From contig NZ_LMXH01000001.1 of assembly GCF_001541095.1 (NCBI RefSeq), positions 1,536-65,535 of the forward strand: a stretch of DNA of 64,000 nt. Direction: 5' to 3'. The DNA is from Paenibacillus sp. FJAT-26967 (GTDB lineage: Bacteria > Bacillota > Bacilli > Paenibacillales > NBRC-103111). Position 1 is the first letter of the stretch; every line of letters starts with the position of its first letter. This document shows positions 34,624-43,112 of this stretch, piece after piece. The position numbers were made by a program, and so were the translations under genes. The notes under the pieces are model-generated. The model was not told where the DNA came from. It searched no databases and saw only the letters and a program-made list of their open reading frames with translations.

Positions 34624-36210
34624 ATGGATGATAAGAAAAAAGAGTTTGACCCGCAGTCCGGTTACCGTGAAGACAACTATGATTCGGAACTAAAGCGCGA
34701 GGAAGCGGCTGCACAAGATAATCAGGAGCATGCGGAGAACCATGAAAAGCCTTCTTATTACTACTCTTATGGGCCGTATAAAACAGGGATGAAGGGCGAA
34801 GAACAGGCGGCCGAATCCGAAGTGGCGACCACGTATTCACATGCGGATGAATCAGCTGCTCCGGTAGAGGTTACACCGCCCAGACCGGTCCGTTCCTTCT
34901 CCTTTAACAACCGCAGCGAGAACAAATCATCATCCGGCGGAGGATGGGACGGCTCGGGCAAGAAACGCGGTTCTTCCATACGCAGCGGGTTCGTTGCATT
35001 CCTCGCCGGTGCTGTAGTCGTTGCATCACTGATGTTTGCGGCCGATAAAACAAACCTGTTCACGAACAATCAAGCGCTGTCCTTACCGGGTGCCCAGCCG
35101 AACAGCTCGAATACCGCAGCAGCGGGAACCGCGAACAAAGCTGCTTTGGACACGGCTCGCCCGGCTAATATCGCACAGATTTTCCAGCAGGCGAGTCCGG
35201 CTACCGTTAAAATCGAATCGTTCGTGAAGAAGAAAACAAGTCAGGGGAATTCCAGACAAAATGATCCGTTCTATCGTTTCTTCTTCGGTGACCAGGATTC
35301 CGCTACTCCTGAATCGGGTACGGGTTCCGGAACCATGCAGAAGACCGGAAGCGGAACGGGCTTTATCTTCGAGAAAGACGGCTACATTCTGACGAATGAG
35401 CACGTAGTGGAAGGCGCCGATGAAATTCAGGTAACTGTCCAAGGATACGAGAAGCCGTTTACGGCCAAACTGCTGGGCAACAGCTACGATCTTGATCTGG
35501 CTGCACTGAAAATCGAAGGGGAAAAAGACTTCCCGACCCTGCCGATCGGAAGCGCGGATAGCTTGAATGTCGGTGACTGGGTTGTCGCGATCGGGAACCC
35601 GTATGGATTTGATCACACCGTAACAGTCGGGGTGCTCAGCGCCAAGGAGCGTCCGATCTCCATCCAGGATGAGCAGGGAACACGCAACTACAAGCACTTG
35701 CTGCAGACAGATGCTTCGATTAACCCGGGGAACTCCGGCGGTCCTCTGCTGAACATGAACGGTGAAGTGATCGGTATCAACACAGCCGTAAGTTCGCAGG
35801 CTCAAGGTATCGGTTTTGCGATTCCGGAGAGCACCTTCTCCCAAGTGCTGGACAATCTGAAGAACAACGTGAAGATTCCCAAAGAGCCGGCACCATTTAT
35901 CGGTGTCAGTCTACAGGATGTCGATAAAGAGTTAGCCGCCGAACTCAAGCTTGGGAACACCGAAGGGGCTATGATTGCCGAAGTTACGCGTAAAAGCCCT
36001 GCTTTCCAAGCCGGTATGCGCCCTTATGACGTCATCGTGGATATTAATGACCAGAAGGTCCAGAATGCCGCGGCCGTCACCGAGAGAATCAAGACACTCA
36101 AAGTAGGCGATAAAGCCAAAATCGGGGTCATGAGAGACGGAAAGCGCGTTGAGCTGGATCTGACTATCGGGGACCGTAATGAACTGGAAACCGAGCAGCA
36201 GAAGAAGTAA
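34624..36210 (+). CDS. htrA: HtrA/DegP-like membrane-anchored serine protease with PDZ domain
   Basis: A 528-residue quality-control protease acting outside the membrane. A hydrophilic cytoplasmic region of ~120 residues is followed by one transmembrane helix (FVAFLAGAVVVASLMFA), the trypsin-like domain with His260 (NEHVV), Asp291 (DLDLAAL) and Ser371 (NPGNSGGP), and a single C-terminal PDZ domain (FIGVSLQDV to IGVMRDGKRVEL). The triad is complete. The N-terminal part is long compared with many HtrA proteins. GGAGGA precedes the ATG. The response regulator and kinase downstream probably sense secretion or envelope stress, as CssRS and MprAB do for HtrA-type proteases. Confidence 0.93.
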   Translation: MDDKKKEFDPQSGYREDNYDSELKREEAAAQDNQEHAENHEKPSYYYSYGPYKTGMKGEEQAAESEVATTYSHADESAAPVEVTPPRPVRSFSFNNRSENKSSSGGGWDGSGKKRGSSIRSGFVAFLAGAVVVASLMFAADKTNLFTNNQALSLPGAQPNSSNTAAAGTANKAALDTARPANIAQIFQQASPATVKIESFVKKKTSQGNSRQNDPFYRFFFGDQDSATPESGTGSGTMQKTGSGTGFIFEKDGYILTNEHVVEGADEIQVTVQGYEKPFTAKLLGNSYDLDLAALKIEGEKDFPTLPIGSADSLNVGDWVVAIGNPYGFDHTVTVGVLSAKERPISIQDEQGTRNYKHLLQTDASINPGNSGGPLLNMNGEVIGINTAVSSQAQGIGFAIPESTFSQVLDNLKNNVKIPKEPAPFIGVSLQDVDKELAAELKLGNTEGAMIAEVTRKSPAFQAGMRPYDVIVDINDQKVQNAAAVTERIKTLKVGDKAKIGVMRDGKRVELDLTIGDRNELETEQQKK

Positions 36211-36412
36211 CCTTATATGCCGATCCGTGAAGGAGCAGAGAAAAGGCAGAATTCATGCTGATTCTCTGCTTCTTTTTCTGGTAAAAAATAAGTGGCGGCT
36301 GGGAATACACAGAATAATTTTATCCGCAAGAGGGATTTGGTACAATAGAGGGATAGAAGCCTCGGGTTGCAGGCGCTGGAAAGTTAATGGAGAAGGGTGC
36401 AGATGAAGAGGA

Positions 36413-37102
36413 ATGAGAGAAACGATCCTGGTGATTGATGATGATGAGAAAATTACATCCATGCTTCGGCGCAGCCTTGCTTTTGAAGGCTATACCATCG
36501 TGACGGCGAATAACGGCAATGAAGGGCTTAAAAAAATGCTTGAGCAGGAGCCTGGGCTCGTGGTGCTGGACATTATGATGCCGGTGATGGATGGATGGGA
36601 AGTGTGCCGGCGGATCCGCGAAAGCGGAAGCCTCGTGCCGATCTTGATGCTGACAGCCAAAGATGAAGTGACGGACCGTGTAAAAGGGCTGGATTTGGGA
36701 GCGGATGATTACCTCATCAAGCCTTTTGCGCTCGAAGAACTGTTAGCCCGTGTACGCGTGCTCCTAAGGCGTCGTGTAGAGCGGGCCGAGCAGCCGACGA
36801 ACCGTCTTCATTACGATAACGTGACGCTGGATCTCGACACCCGTGAAGTTTTCCGGGAAGAACAGCTCATTGAATTGACGACCAAGGAATTTGATTTGCT
36901 TCATTTGTTTATGCAGAATCCGAAGAGAGTGCTTTCGCGCGACATTATTATGGAAAAAATCTGGGGCTACGATTACAGCGGGGAATCCAACGTGCTAGAG
37001 GTCTATATAGCCCTGCTGCGGCAAAAGACAGAAGAGTACGGACACAAGCGTATCATACAGACGGTGCGTGGAGCGGGGTATGTCCTGAGAGGAGAGAGTT
37101 AA
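36413..37102 (+). CDS. OmpR-family response regulator next to htrA
   Basis: A 229-residue regulator: receiver with Asp in LVVLDIMMPVMDG and Lys in DDYLIKPFALEE, then a winged helix (LIELTTKEFDLLHLFMQN ... VRGAGYVLR). It resembles MprA and ArlR types. ATG 36413 is the first in-frame start; AGAGGA lies directly against it and a better GGAGAAGGG is 16 bases upstream, so its ribosome site is atypical. The kinase ATG follows its stop without a gap. Confidence 0.92.
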   Translation: MRETILVIDDDEKITSMLRRSLAFEGYTIVTANNGNEGLKKMLEQEPGLVVLDIMMPVMDGWEVCRRIRESGSLVPILMLTAKDEVTDRVKGLDLGADDYLIKPFALEELLARVRVLLRRRVERAEQPTNRLHYDNVTLDLDTREVFREEQLIELTTKEFDLLHLFMQNPKRVLSRDIIMEKIWGYDYSGESNVLEVYIALLRQKTEEYGHKRIIQTVRGAGYVLRGES

Positions 37103-38617
37103 ATGTCTATCCGCCTCCGGTTGACACTGTGGTATTCCGGTATTTTGGCGGTTACCCTGCTGTTGTTCGGCTTTGGCCTTTATCTTTTTCTCTCGTTCTA
37201 TATTTACAGCGATTTGGAGAAACAGCTTAATGATACATGGAAGCAGACGTATGAACGTAAAAAGACGGTAGGTATTCCGACGTTTCGCGGGGGGTATCAG
37301 CTCAAACTGGAACTGGATAATCTGGATACGTTCTCGGAAAATTATTTCTTCCAATTATCCAGTCTGAATGAGGAAGAGGCACCGCTCATCCATGACCGTT
37401 CTTCTCTACTGAAGGGCTACGGGCTGTCGCTGCCGATCTCGGAATCCGCCAGGCAGAAGATCGTACAGACGGATCAGTTTATTGTCGAACGCTTGAATTT
37501 AACAGTAAGCAACCGGTCAGTGCCGATCATCCTGGTCAGCAAAGGGTTCAATATTTCGGAGAACGGCCAATTGATATCGCGGGGCGTGCTTCAAGTAGGG
37601 GCTCCTATCTATTATTATCAGAATTTCTTTAACCTTCTCCAGTATTCACTTGCCATCCTTGCTCTTGTTACCGTTCTCATCGCGGCAACGCTGGGCTGGT
37701 TCCTGGCACGCAAAGCGCTCCGGCCGATTGAGCAGGTGATCGTCGCCACGCAGAAGATCGAGAAGGGAGCGGATCTTGATAAGCGGATTATCTATGACGG
37801 GCCGGAGGATGAAATCGGCCGTCTGACGGTGACGATCAACAATATGCTCGGCCGCCTGCAGCTCGTCTACAGTGAGCTTGAGGAGGCCTACCGCGCGCAG
37901 CGGCGATTCGTCTCCGACGCTTCCCACGAGCTCCGGACACCGCTTACGACGATCCGCGGCAACGTGGAGCTGCTGGAGAAGATGTGGAGCAAGTCGCTCA
38001 CATCCGGACAGGGTACTCCAGCCAATCCGGAGCATGTCGAGATGTCGATCGAGGCTATGCAGGATATCGCCGGTGAGGCTCACCGTATGAGCCGGCTCGT
38101 CAACGATATGCTGTCGCTCGCCCGGGCAGACGCGGGCTTCGAGATGGAACTGCGGCCTATCGAGCTGAAGCCGCTTGTCGAAGAAGTCGCCCGCAGGGCT
38201 CTGTTTCTGCCCCGCCAGGCGGAATGGATCGTCGGCGATCTGGATGTTCTGGACGGTTTGACGGTGCGCGGCAACAAGGATTATATGCAGCAGCTGCTGT
38301 TTATTTTCATCGAGAATGCGTTCAAGTTTACGTCCGAAGGAAGTGTCCGTCTGGATGCGCTCCGATCCAGGGAACAGATCGGTCTGCGGATTGCCGACAC
38401 GGGTATGGGAATGGACAAGGAGGAAGTGCCGCACATCTTCGACCGTTTCTACAGGGCGGATGTTTCCAGAGGCAAAACGGCGGGAACCGGCCTTGGGCTG
38501 TCGATCGCCAAATGGATTATTGACGAGCACGGCGGGTCCATCGAAGTCATTACCCGGGAGGGTGAGGGCACTACCTTCGTCATCTGGCTGCCCGTTGTCT
38601 TTCTTCCCAGCGCGTGA
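37103..38617 (+). CDS. Sensor histidine kinase next to htrA
   Basis: A 504-residue kinase. Two transmembrane helices (SGILAVTLLLFGFGLYLFLS and LLQYSLAILALVTVLIAA) flank an extracytoplasmic sensor of ~150 residues. HAMP follows, then H-box SDASHELRTPLTTIRGN, N-box with FIENAFKFTS, and G-boxes DTGMGMDKEEVPHIF and GTGLGLSIAKWI. It is translated directly after its regulator. The htrA-regulator-kinase order suggests a feedback circuit for envelope protein stress, which is an inference from context. Confidence 0.92.
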   Translation: MSIRLRLTLWYSGILAVTLLLFGFGLYLFLSFYIYSDLEKQLNDTWKQTYERKKTVGIPTFRGGYQLKLELDNLDTFSENYFFQLSSLNEEEAPLIHDRSSLLKGYGLSLPISESARQKIVQTDQFIVERLNLTVSNRSVPIILVSKGFNISENGQLISRGVLQVGAPIYYYQNFFNLLQYSLAILALVTVLIAATLGWFLARKALRPIEQVIVATQKIEKGADLDKRIIYDGPEDEIGRLTVTINNMLGRLQLVYSELEEAYRAQRRFVSDASHELRTPLTTIRGNVELLEKMWSKSLTSGQGTPANPEHVEMSIEAMQDIAGEAHRMSRLVNDMLSLARADAGFEMELRPIELKPLVEEVARRALFLPRQAEWIVGDLDVLDGLTVRGNKDYMQQLLFIFIENAFKFTSEGSVRLDALRSREQIGLRIADTGMGMDKEEVPHIFDRFYRADVSRGKTAGTGLGLSIAKWIIDEHGGSIEVITREGEGTTFVIWLPVVFLPSA

Positions 38618-38660
38618 TGGGCTATAATAGAATCAACACGACGAAAAGTAGGTGCTTGTT

Positions 38661-39623
38661 ATGAAAGTCGTTAAGATTTCCCCCAGGGGCTATTGTTACG
38701 GCGTAGTAGATGCGATGGCACTGGCCATGCAAACGGCTAAGAACCTCGATCTGCCCCGGCCGATTTATATACTCGGTATGATTGTGCACAACGCTCATGT
38801 GACTTCTTTCTTCGAGGAAGAAGGCGTAATTACGCTGGACGGTCCCAACCGTCTTGAAATTCTGGATCAGGTGACGACCGGGACGGTGATCTTCACGGCC
38901 CACGGCGTGTCGCCTGAGGTCCGCCGCATTGCGCGCGAGAAGGGCTTGACGGTTGTAGATGCGACTTGTCCGGATGTGACCAAGACGCATGACCTGATCC
39001 GTGAGAAGACGGCCGAGGGCTATGAGATTATTTATATCGGCAAAAAACACCATCCGGAGCCGGAAGGCGCCATCGGCATCGCACCTGACCGTGTCCATCT
39101 GATCGAGACGCTTGAAGACGCGGATGTACTGGAGCTTGCGCTGCAGAACTCCCGCGTGCTGATCACGAATCAGACAACGATGAGCCAATGGGACATTAAA
39201 CACATTATGAAGAAGCTGCTGGAGCGGTTTCCGAAGGCGGAGATTCATAATGAAATTTGTCTGGCGACCCAGGTTCGTCAAGAAGCTGTGGCTGAGCAGG
39301 CCAAAGAGGTTGATCTGGTTATCGTCGTCGGCGATCCGAAGAGCAACAACTCCAACCGCCTGGCGCAGGTTTCCGAGGATATTGCGGGGGTAAAGGCATA
39401 CCGCATATCCGATGTATCCGAAATCAGCCGGGACTGGCTCATGACGGTTCGTAACGTAGGAGTGACATCCGGCGCATCGACGCCGACTCCTATTACGAAG
39501 GAAGCGATCGCTTATTTGGAGCAGTTCGATCCTGCGGATGAGTCGACGTGGGAAATTACACGGACCATCAACATGAAGAAGCTTATCCCAATGCCCAAAG
39601 CAAGAGCCGGCATTAAATCCTAG
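38661..39623 (+). CDS. ispH: 4-hydroxy-3-methylbut-2-enyl diphosphate reductase
   Basis: The last enzyme of the MEP pathway, making IPP and DMAPP. The 320-residue protein has the three iron-sulfur ligands: C12 in RGYCYGV, about C103 in DATCPDV and about C200 in ICLATQVRQ. The ligand-binding His residues are in IVHNAHV and TAHGV, and the catalytic Glu in [17 protein letters not shown] seven bases upstream selects ATG 38661 over GTG 38652. A TATAAT at 38625 may be its -10. Confidence 0.95.
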   Translation: MKVVKISPRGYCYGVVDAMALAMQTAKNLDLPRPIYILGMIVHNAHVTSFFEEEGVITLDGPNRLEILDQVTTGTVIFTAHGVSPEVRRIAREKGLTVVDATCPDVTKTHDLIREKTAEGYEIIYIGKKHHPEPEGAIGIAPDRVHLIETLEDADVLELALQNSRVLITNQTTMSQWDIKHIMKKLLERFPKAEIHNEICLATQVRQEAVAEQAKEVDLVIVVGDPKSNNSNRLAQVSEDIAGVKAYRISDVSEISRDWLMTVRNVGVTSGASTPTPITKEAIAYLEQFDPADESTWEITRTINMKKLIPMPKARAGIKS

Positions 39624-39721
39624 CCGATCGGGTTCGCTTAATTCGGCAAGCCGTTACTAGCCGTATTTAGATTGCCGCCAGTAATTAAAGAAATAGATAC
39701 GTTAAAGACTGCTCGATAGTT

Positions 39722-39760
39722 AAAAAGCCGGATTCCTGTTTGAAGGAATCCGGCTTTTGT
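39722..39760. terminator. Bidirectional terminator after ispH
   Basis: AAAAAGCCGGATTCCT pairs with AGGAATCCGGCTTTT, between ispH and the convergent anti-sigma gene. Confidence 0.9.
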
Positions 39761-39812
39761 TTGTTAAATGAGCGGAGCTGCTGTTTAGGTGCTGCATCAG
39801 GCGTCTTGACTG

Positions 39813-40868
39813 TTATTTCTTCGGGGAGAGTTCATTTTTGTGTTCAATAACTTGCAATACTTTAGGTTCAATGGCTCTTAGCTGTTGTTCATATGAATCC
39901 GTGCTTGTTGGAACATCGCCATTATTTTCACCTTGAATTTGTGCATCAACCTGGGTTTTTGAAATGACCTCAATCACTTGTTGTTTAGAGATATTTTTAG
40001 ATGCCGCTATCTCCGCAACAGAGGTACCTTTTGCTAATTCTTCTTTTAATTCTGCCGGGCTAATTTCCAGTAAAGTAAACAGATCTGCATCATTTAAAAA
40101 GTCATCGGCGAAATAATCAGGTTTACCGTTTCTCGAAAAATATCCTTCGATTTTATGGGTTGAAGGTGTAGTGTCGCCTCCGATTAGAGAAACACTGCTC
40201 GTATTGCCCTGAATAAATACCTGATAGAACGGTGTTTTTGAACCTTTTTTACTGTAATTCAACACCAACGTTTTGTGATCGGGGTTCTCCATTTGCTCGA
40301 TAGCAAATTCGTACTCTCCGATGTTGCCATACAGTTTATCAATCAGATTGTCTGTCTTCGACTTGATTTGCTGATCGGTTAAAGCAGTGAGCGGCTTCTC
40401 TTCAGGCTCCCAATTTTCTTGTATCACGTGCTCGATCGTTCCTGTGGCAGCGTTCGAATGAAGGGTAATCTTTTTGCCGGTTCCTCCTTTTTCCTGAAGG
40501 ATGATGCTGGTTTGGACACCTTGAACTTTGCTTGCATCGATAATCTCGAATGATTTTGTTTCGGGAAATGCGCTATACAGCTTCTCCAGTGCAGCCTTGC
40601 CAGCTTCATCCACCTTGACTTGTTCAGCCGTCATTGGTGTTCTGGCAAGCAGATCAATCAGGGCAGGGGCCGCAAATGCTGCGGTGGGAATAAGAATTGC
40701 AGCAGCAACTATTCCGCCTATTAATCGTTTTTTCATGGTTTTTTCGCTCCTTTTTCGCTGCAAATAGTGAGAATAAGATTGTTCGACTCGTCTGGAAACG
40801 GACGGAGGACACTCCATAGTTTCCGCTTCTTTGTGCAGATGTTCACGGATTTCACGTTCAATAGTCAT
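39813..40868 (-). CDS. Transmembrane anti-sigma factor of the adjacent ECF sigma
   Basis: A 351-residue protein: ~50 cytoplasmic residues, one transmembrane helix (KRLIGGIVAAAILIPTAAFAA) and a large external domain. The external part ends with a helical segment, AELKEELAKGTSVAEIAASK, followed by NISKQQVIEV. ATG 40868 overlaps the sigma factor stop by 11 bases, the usual coupling of ECF sigma and anti-sigma genes. No zinc-binding ZAS motif is visible, so the assignment rests on context and topology. The signal it senses is unknown. Confidence 0.72.
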   Translation of the reverse strand: MTIEREIREHLHKEAETMECPPSVSRRVEQSYSHYLQRKRSEKTMKKRLIGGIVAAAILIPTAAFAAPALIDLLARTPMTAEQVKVDEAGKAALEKLYSAFPETKSFEIIDASKVQGVQTSIILQEKGGTGKKITLHSNAATGTIEHVIQENWEPEEKPLTALTDQQIKSKTDNLIDKLYGNIGEYEFAIEQMENPDHKTLVLNYSKKGSKTPFYQVFIQGNTSSVSLIGGDTTPSTHKIEGYFSRNGKPDYFADDFLNDADLFTLLEISPAELKEELAKGTSVAEIAASKNISKQQVIEVISKTQVDAQIQGENNGDVPTSTDSYEQQLRAIEPKVLQVIEHKNELSPKK

Positions 40869-41433
40869 TGAGCTTTTCCATCCTTTCCCGGGGGAGATTC
40901 CATACGTGTTTGCGGAGCACCTGAAGGCCGGCATGATACCTGGACTTGACTGTACCCAGTGGAATATCGAGCAGTGCCGCGATTTCCTCCAGTCTATAGT
41001 CGTGAAAAAAGCGGAGGATAATCACTATTCGCTGTTTGTCGGTCAGTTTTTGAATGGCCTGCGATATGATTGGGTTCGTCCCATCCATCAACACATGGGG
41101 TTGATCCCAGTAGGGCTCTTCCCGAGAAAAGGCACGGATGCGTTCAAAGATTCGGAATCTCCGCCAGCTCTTGACCCGGAATCTCTGCACTTGACGGATT
41201 ACTAAGCCGTGCAGCCAAAAATGGAAAGGCCGGTTCGTATCGTAGTTAGCAAGTGAGGTCCACATTTGCATATAGATCTCATTCATCACATCTTCCCGAT
41301 CCTGTTGATGATCCACCAGAAAGGAGACGGTCCGGTAGACGTCCTGATAGGTGGCCTCATAGATCGCATGGAACGCCTGTTGATTGCCATCTTTCATTTT
41401 TGTGAGCAATTGGTACATATATTCACTTTGCAT
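40858..41433 (-). CDS. ECF-type RNA polymerase sigma factor
   Basis: A 191-residue sigma-70 family factor with region 2 (FHAIYEATYQDVYRTVSFLV ... DREDVMNEIYMQMW) and region 4 (LTDKQRIVIILRFFHDYRLEE, LLDIPLGTVKSRYHAGLQVL). GGAGGGCC precedes the ATG. Downstream, the overlapping transmembrane protein is its likely anti-sigma. An ECF-like promoter on the same strand at 41474-41495 suggests self-activation. Confidence 0.9.
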   Translation of the reverse strand: MQSEYMYQLLTKMKDGNQQAFHAIYEATYQDVYRTVSFLVDHQQDREDVMNEIYMQMWTSLANYDTNRPFHFWLHGLVIRQVQRFRVKSWRRFRIFERIRAFSREEPYWDQPHVLMDGTNPIISQAIQKLTDKQRIVIILRFFHDYRLEEIAALLDIPLGTVKSRYHAGLQVLRKHVWNLPRERMEKLNDY

Positions 41434-41473
41434 TCAGAGGGCCCTCCTGAGTAAGCAGCTTACACACTATATT

Positions 41474-41495
41474 GTCGCTGTATCAAAAAAAGGTT
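41474..41495 (-). promoter_or_regulatory. Possible autoregulated ECF promoter
   Basis: On the minus strand AAC (41495-41493) in CCGAACCTTTT and CGAC (41477-41474) are 15 bases apart, similar to AAC/CGTC-type ECF promoters. The spacing is one base shorter than typical and the -10 is CGAC. Confidence 0.4.
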
Positions 41496-41663
41496 CGGTT
41501 CTTTATTTTCAGTCCGTGTTATAGCCGGGTGAATGATTTCATTTTAATTTGAGAAAGGGCATATTGAAAAACTATTTTCCATTTTTGGATATTATCCGGT
41601 AAAGATGTTTCTTTTCTGGATCGATGCAGGTAAGAAGCTTCACCATTGTTTAGCTATCCGGGC

Positions 41664-41692
41664 TTGACGAAACTGAAATAGAGTTGTATATT
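41664..41692 (+). promoter_or_regulatory. Sigma-A promoter of aroF
   Basis: TTGACG (41664-41669), 17-base spacer, TATATT (41687-41692). The predicted leader is about 150 bases and contains the octamer repeat. Confidence 0.72.
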
Positions 41693-41708
41693 TACTTTAT
41701 TGAATAAA

Positions 41709-41788
41709 AGCATGAAAGCATAAAAGCATAAAAGCTAAAAAGCATAGAAGCTAAAAAGCATAGAAGCTAAAAAGCATAGAAGCTTAAA
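41709..41788. repeat. Tandem octamer array (AGCATAAA/AGCTAAAA, 10 units) in the aroF leader
   Basis: Ten consecutive 8-base units; units 5 to 10 also form a 16-base period (AGCATAGAAGCTAAAA) repeated three times. It lies between the promoter and the ribosome site of aroF. Confidence 0.85.
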
Positions 41789-41851
41789 AGCGAACAAGCG
41801 ATGAAGTATAACCGGAAAATAACCATACAAACCCACAGGAGTGTGAATGAA

Positions 41852-42895
41852 ATGATCGCAATTCTTTCTAATAAGGTGGAGCAAGGCCGAATTGATGATA
41901 TCGTCCAGATTATCCAAAGCCATGGTGTGCAGGCTCATGTATCCCGCGGAGATGACCGGACAGTCATCGGAATTATCGGTCAAGCCGATCCTGTACTTGC
42001 AGAACAGCTGCGTCAGCAGAAAGGCGTCGAGCAAGTGGTGAAGATTTCGAAATCCTACAAACTGGCAAGCCGTGACTTTCACCCGGCGGATACGGTAATT
42101 CGAATCAAGGATGTCGAAATCGGCGGCGATCAACTGGTTGTTATGGGCGGCCCCTGCGCGGTAGAAACCCCTGAGCAGATGGATGAAATCGCACGTCTGG
42201 TCAAAGCGGCCGGAGGCCAAGTGCTCCGCGGCGGAGCATTTAAACCTCGTACGGGGCCATACAGCTTCCAGGGCGTCGGAGTGGAAGGTCTGGTCATGAT
42301 GGCTGAAGCGGGACGCAAACACGGGCTTCTCACGATCACAGAAGTCATGACACCGGAGTACGTGGATGTATGCGCCGAATACACGGACATTTTGCAGGTC
42401 GGTACTCGCAACATGCAGAACTTTGATCTGCTCCGCAAGCTCGGCACGATTCAAACGCCAGTGCTGCTTAAGCGCGGATTCAGCTCCACTTACGATGAGT
42501 TCCTCAATGCGGCCGAGTACATTCTGGCGGGCGGGAATCCGAACGTTATGCTGTGCGAGCGCGGAATCCGAACATTCGAGACGTACACGCGCAACACGCT
42601 GGATCTTACCGCGATTCCGGTGCTCCAAAGCTTGAGCCATCTGCCGGTCATCTCGGACCCGAGTCACGGAACGGGACGCCGTGAACTCGTCGAGCCGATG
42701 ACCAAAGCATCCGTAGCTGCGGGAGCTGACGGCCTGATTATCGAAATGCATACAGATCCGGACAATTCCATGACCGGAGACGGAGTTCAATCGCTTTTCC
42801 CGGATCAATTCGCCAAATTGCTTCGTGATCTGGAGCAGCTTGCCCCGCTTTGCGGCAAACGCTTCGACACATCCAAGGAAGCTGTACTGGTTTAA
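41852..42895 (+). CDS. aroF: 3-deoxy-7-phosphoheptulonate synthase, type I-beta with regulatory domain
   Basis: The first enzyme of the shikimate pathway, joining PEP and erythrose-4-phosphate. In its 347 residues an N-terminal ferredoxin-like regulatory domain of ~70 residues (MIAILSNKVEQGRIDDI...) precedes the beta-type catalytic barrel: VMGGPCAVETPEQ, LRGGAFKPRTGPYSFQG, LQVGTRNMQNFDLLR, PVLLKRG and ISDPSHGTGRR. This architecture matches Thermotoga-type DAHP synthase, where the extra domain mediates Tyr/Phe feedback. The start is uncertain: ATG 41852 or GTG 41843 after AGGAG. Confidence 0.93.
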   Translation: MIAILSNKVEQGRIDDIVQIIQSHGVQAHVSRGDDRTVIGIIGQADPVLAEQLRQQKGVEQVVKISKSYKLASRDFHPADTVIRIKDVEIGGDQLVVMGGPCAVETPEQMDEIARLVKAAGGQVLRGGAFKPRTGPYSFQGVGVEGLVMMAEAGRKHGLLTITEVMTPEYVDVCAEYTDILQVGTRNMQNFDLLRKLGTIQTPVLLKRGFSSTYDEFLNAAEYILAGGNPNVMLCERGIRTFETYTRNTLDLTAIPVLQSLSHLPVISDPSHGTGRRELVEPMTKASVAAGADGLIIEMHTDPDNSMTGDGVQSLFPDQFAKLLRDLEQLAPLCGKRFDTSKEAVLV

Positions 42896-42927
42896 TTCCA
42901 TTAATAATTTCATTATTAAATCGCTTG

Positions 42928-42954
42928 AAAACCGGAGAAATCCGGTTTTTTTTG
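42928..42954 (+). terminator. Terminator after aroF
   Basis: AAAACCGGA, four-base loop, TCCGGTTTTTTTT. Confidence 0.9.
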
Positions 42955-43004
42955 TTTCATGTGATGAAACCTTACATAATTTAAAAAAATACCTGACATG
43001 ACTA

Positions 43005-43034
43005 TTGACGATATTTCCGGGAGCACTATATAAT
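43005..43034 (+). promoter_or_regulatory. Sigma-A promoter of the glutamine synthetase gene
   Basis: TTGACG (43005-43010), 18-base spacer, TATAAT (43029-43034). I looked for a GlnR/TnrA site (TGTNAN7TNACA) around it and found none. Confidence 0.75.
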
Positions 43035-43112
43035 ATGTAAAAAGATGAGTTGAAAACTTGAACATTACACAGAGAATCTAATGTGAATGTACGGAATTAG
43101 GAGGGTTTACAC

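Noticed and set aside
43005-43112. GlnR/TnrA operator before glutamine synthetase
   Set aside because: No TGTNAN7TNACA match was found; only a weak ACATT...AATGT dyad in the leader.
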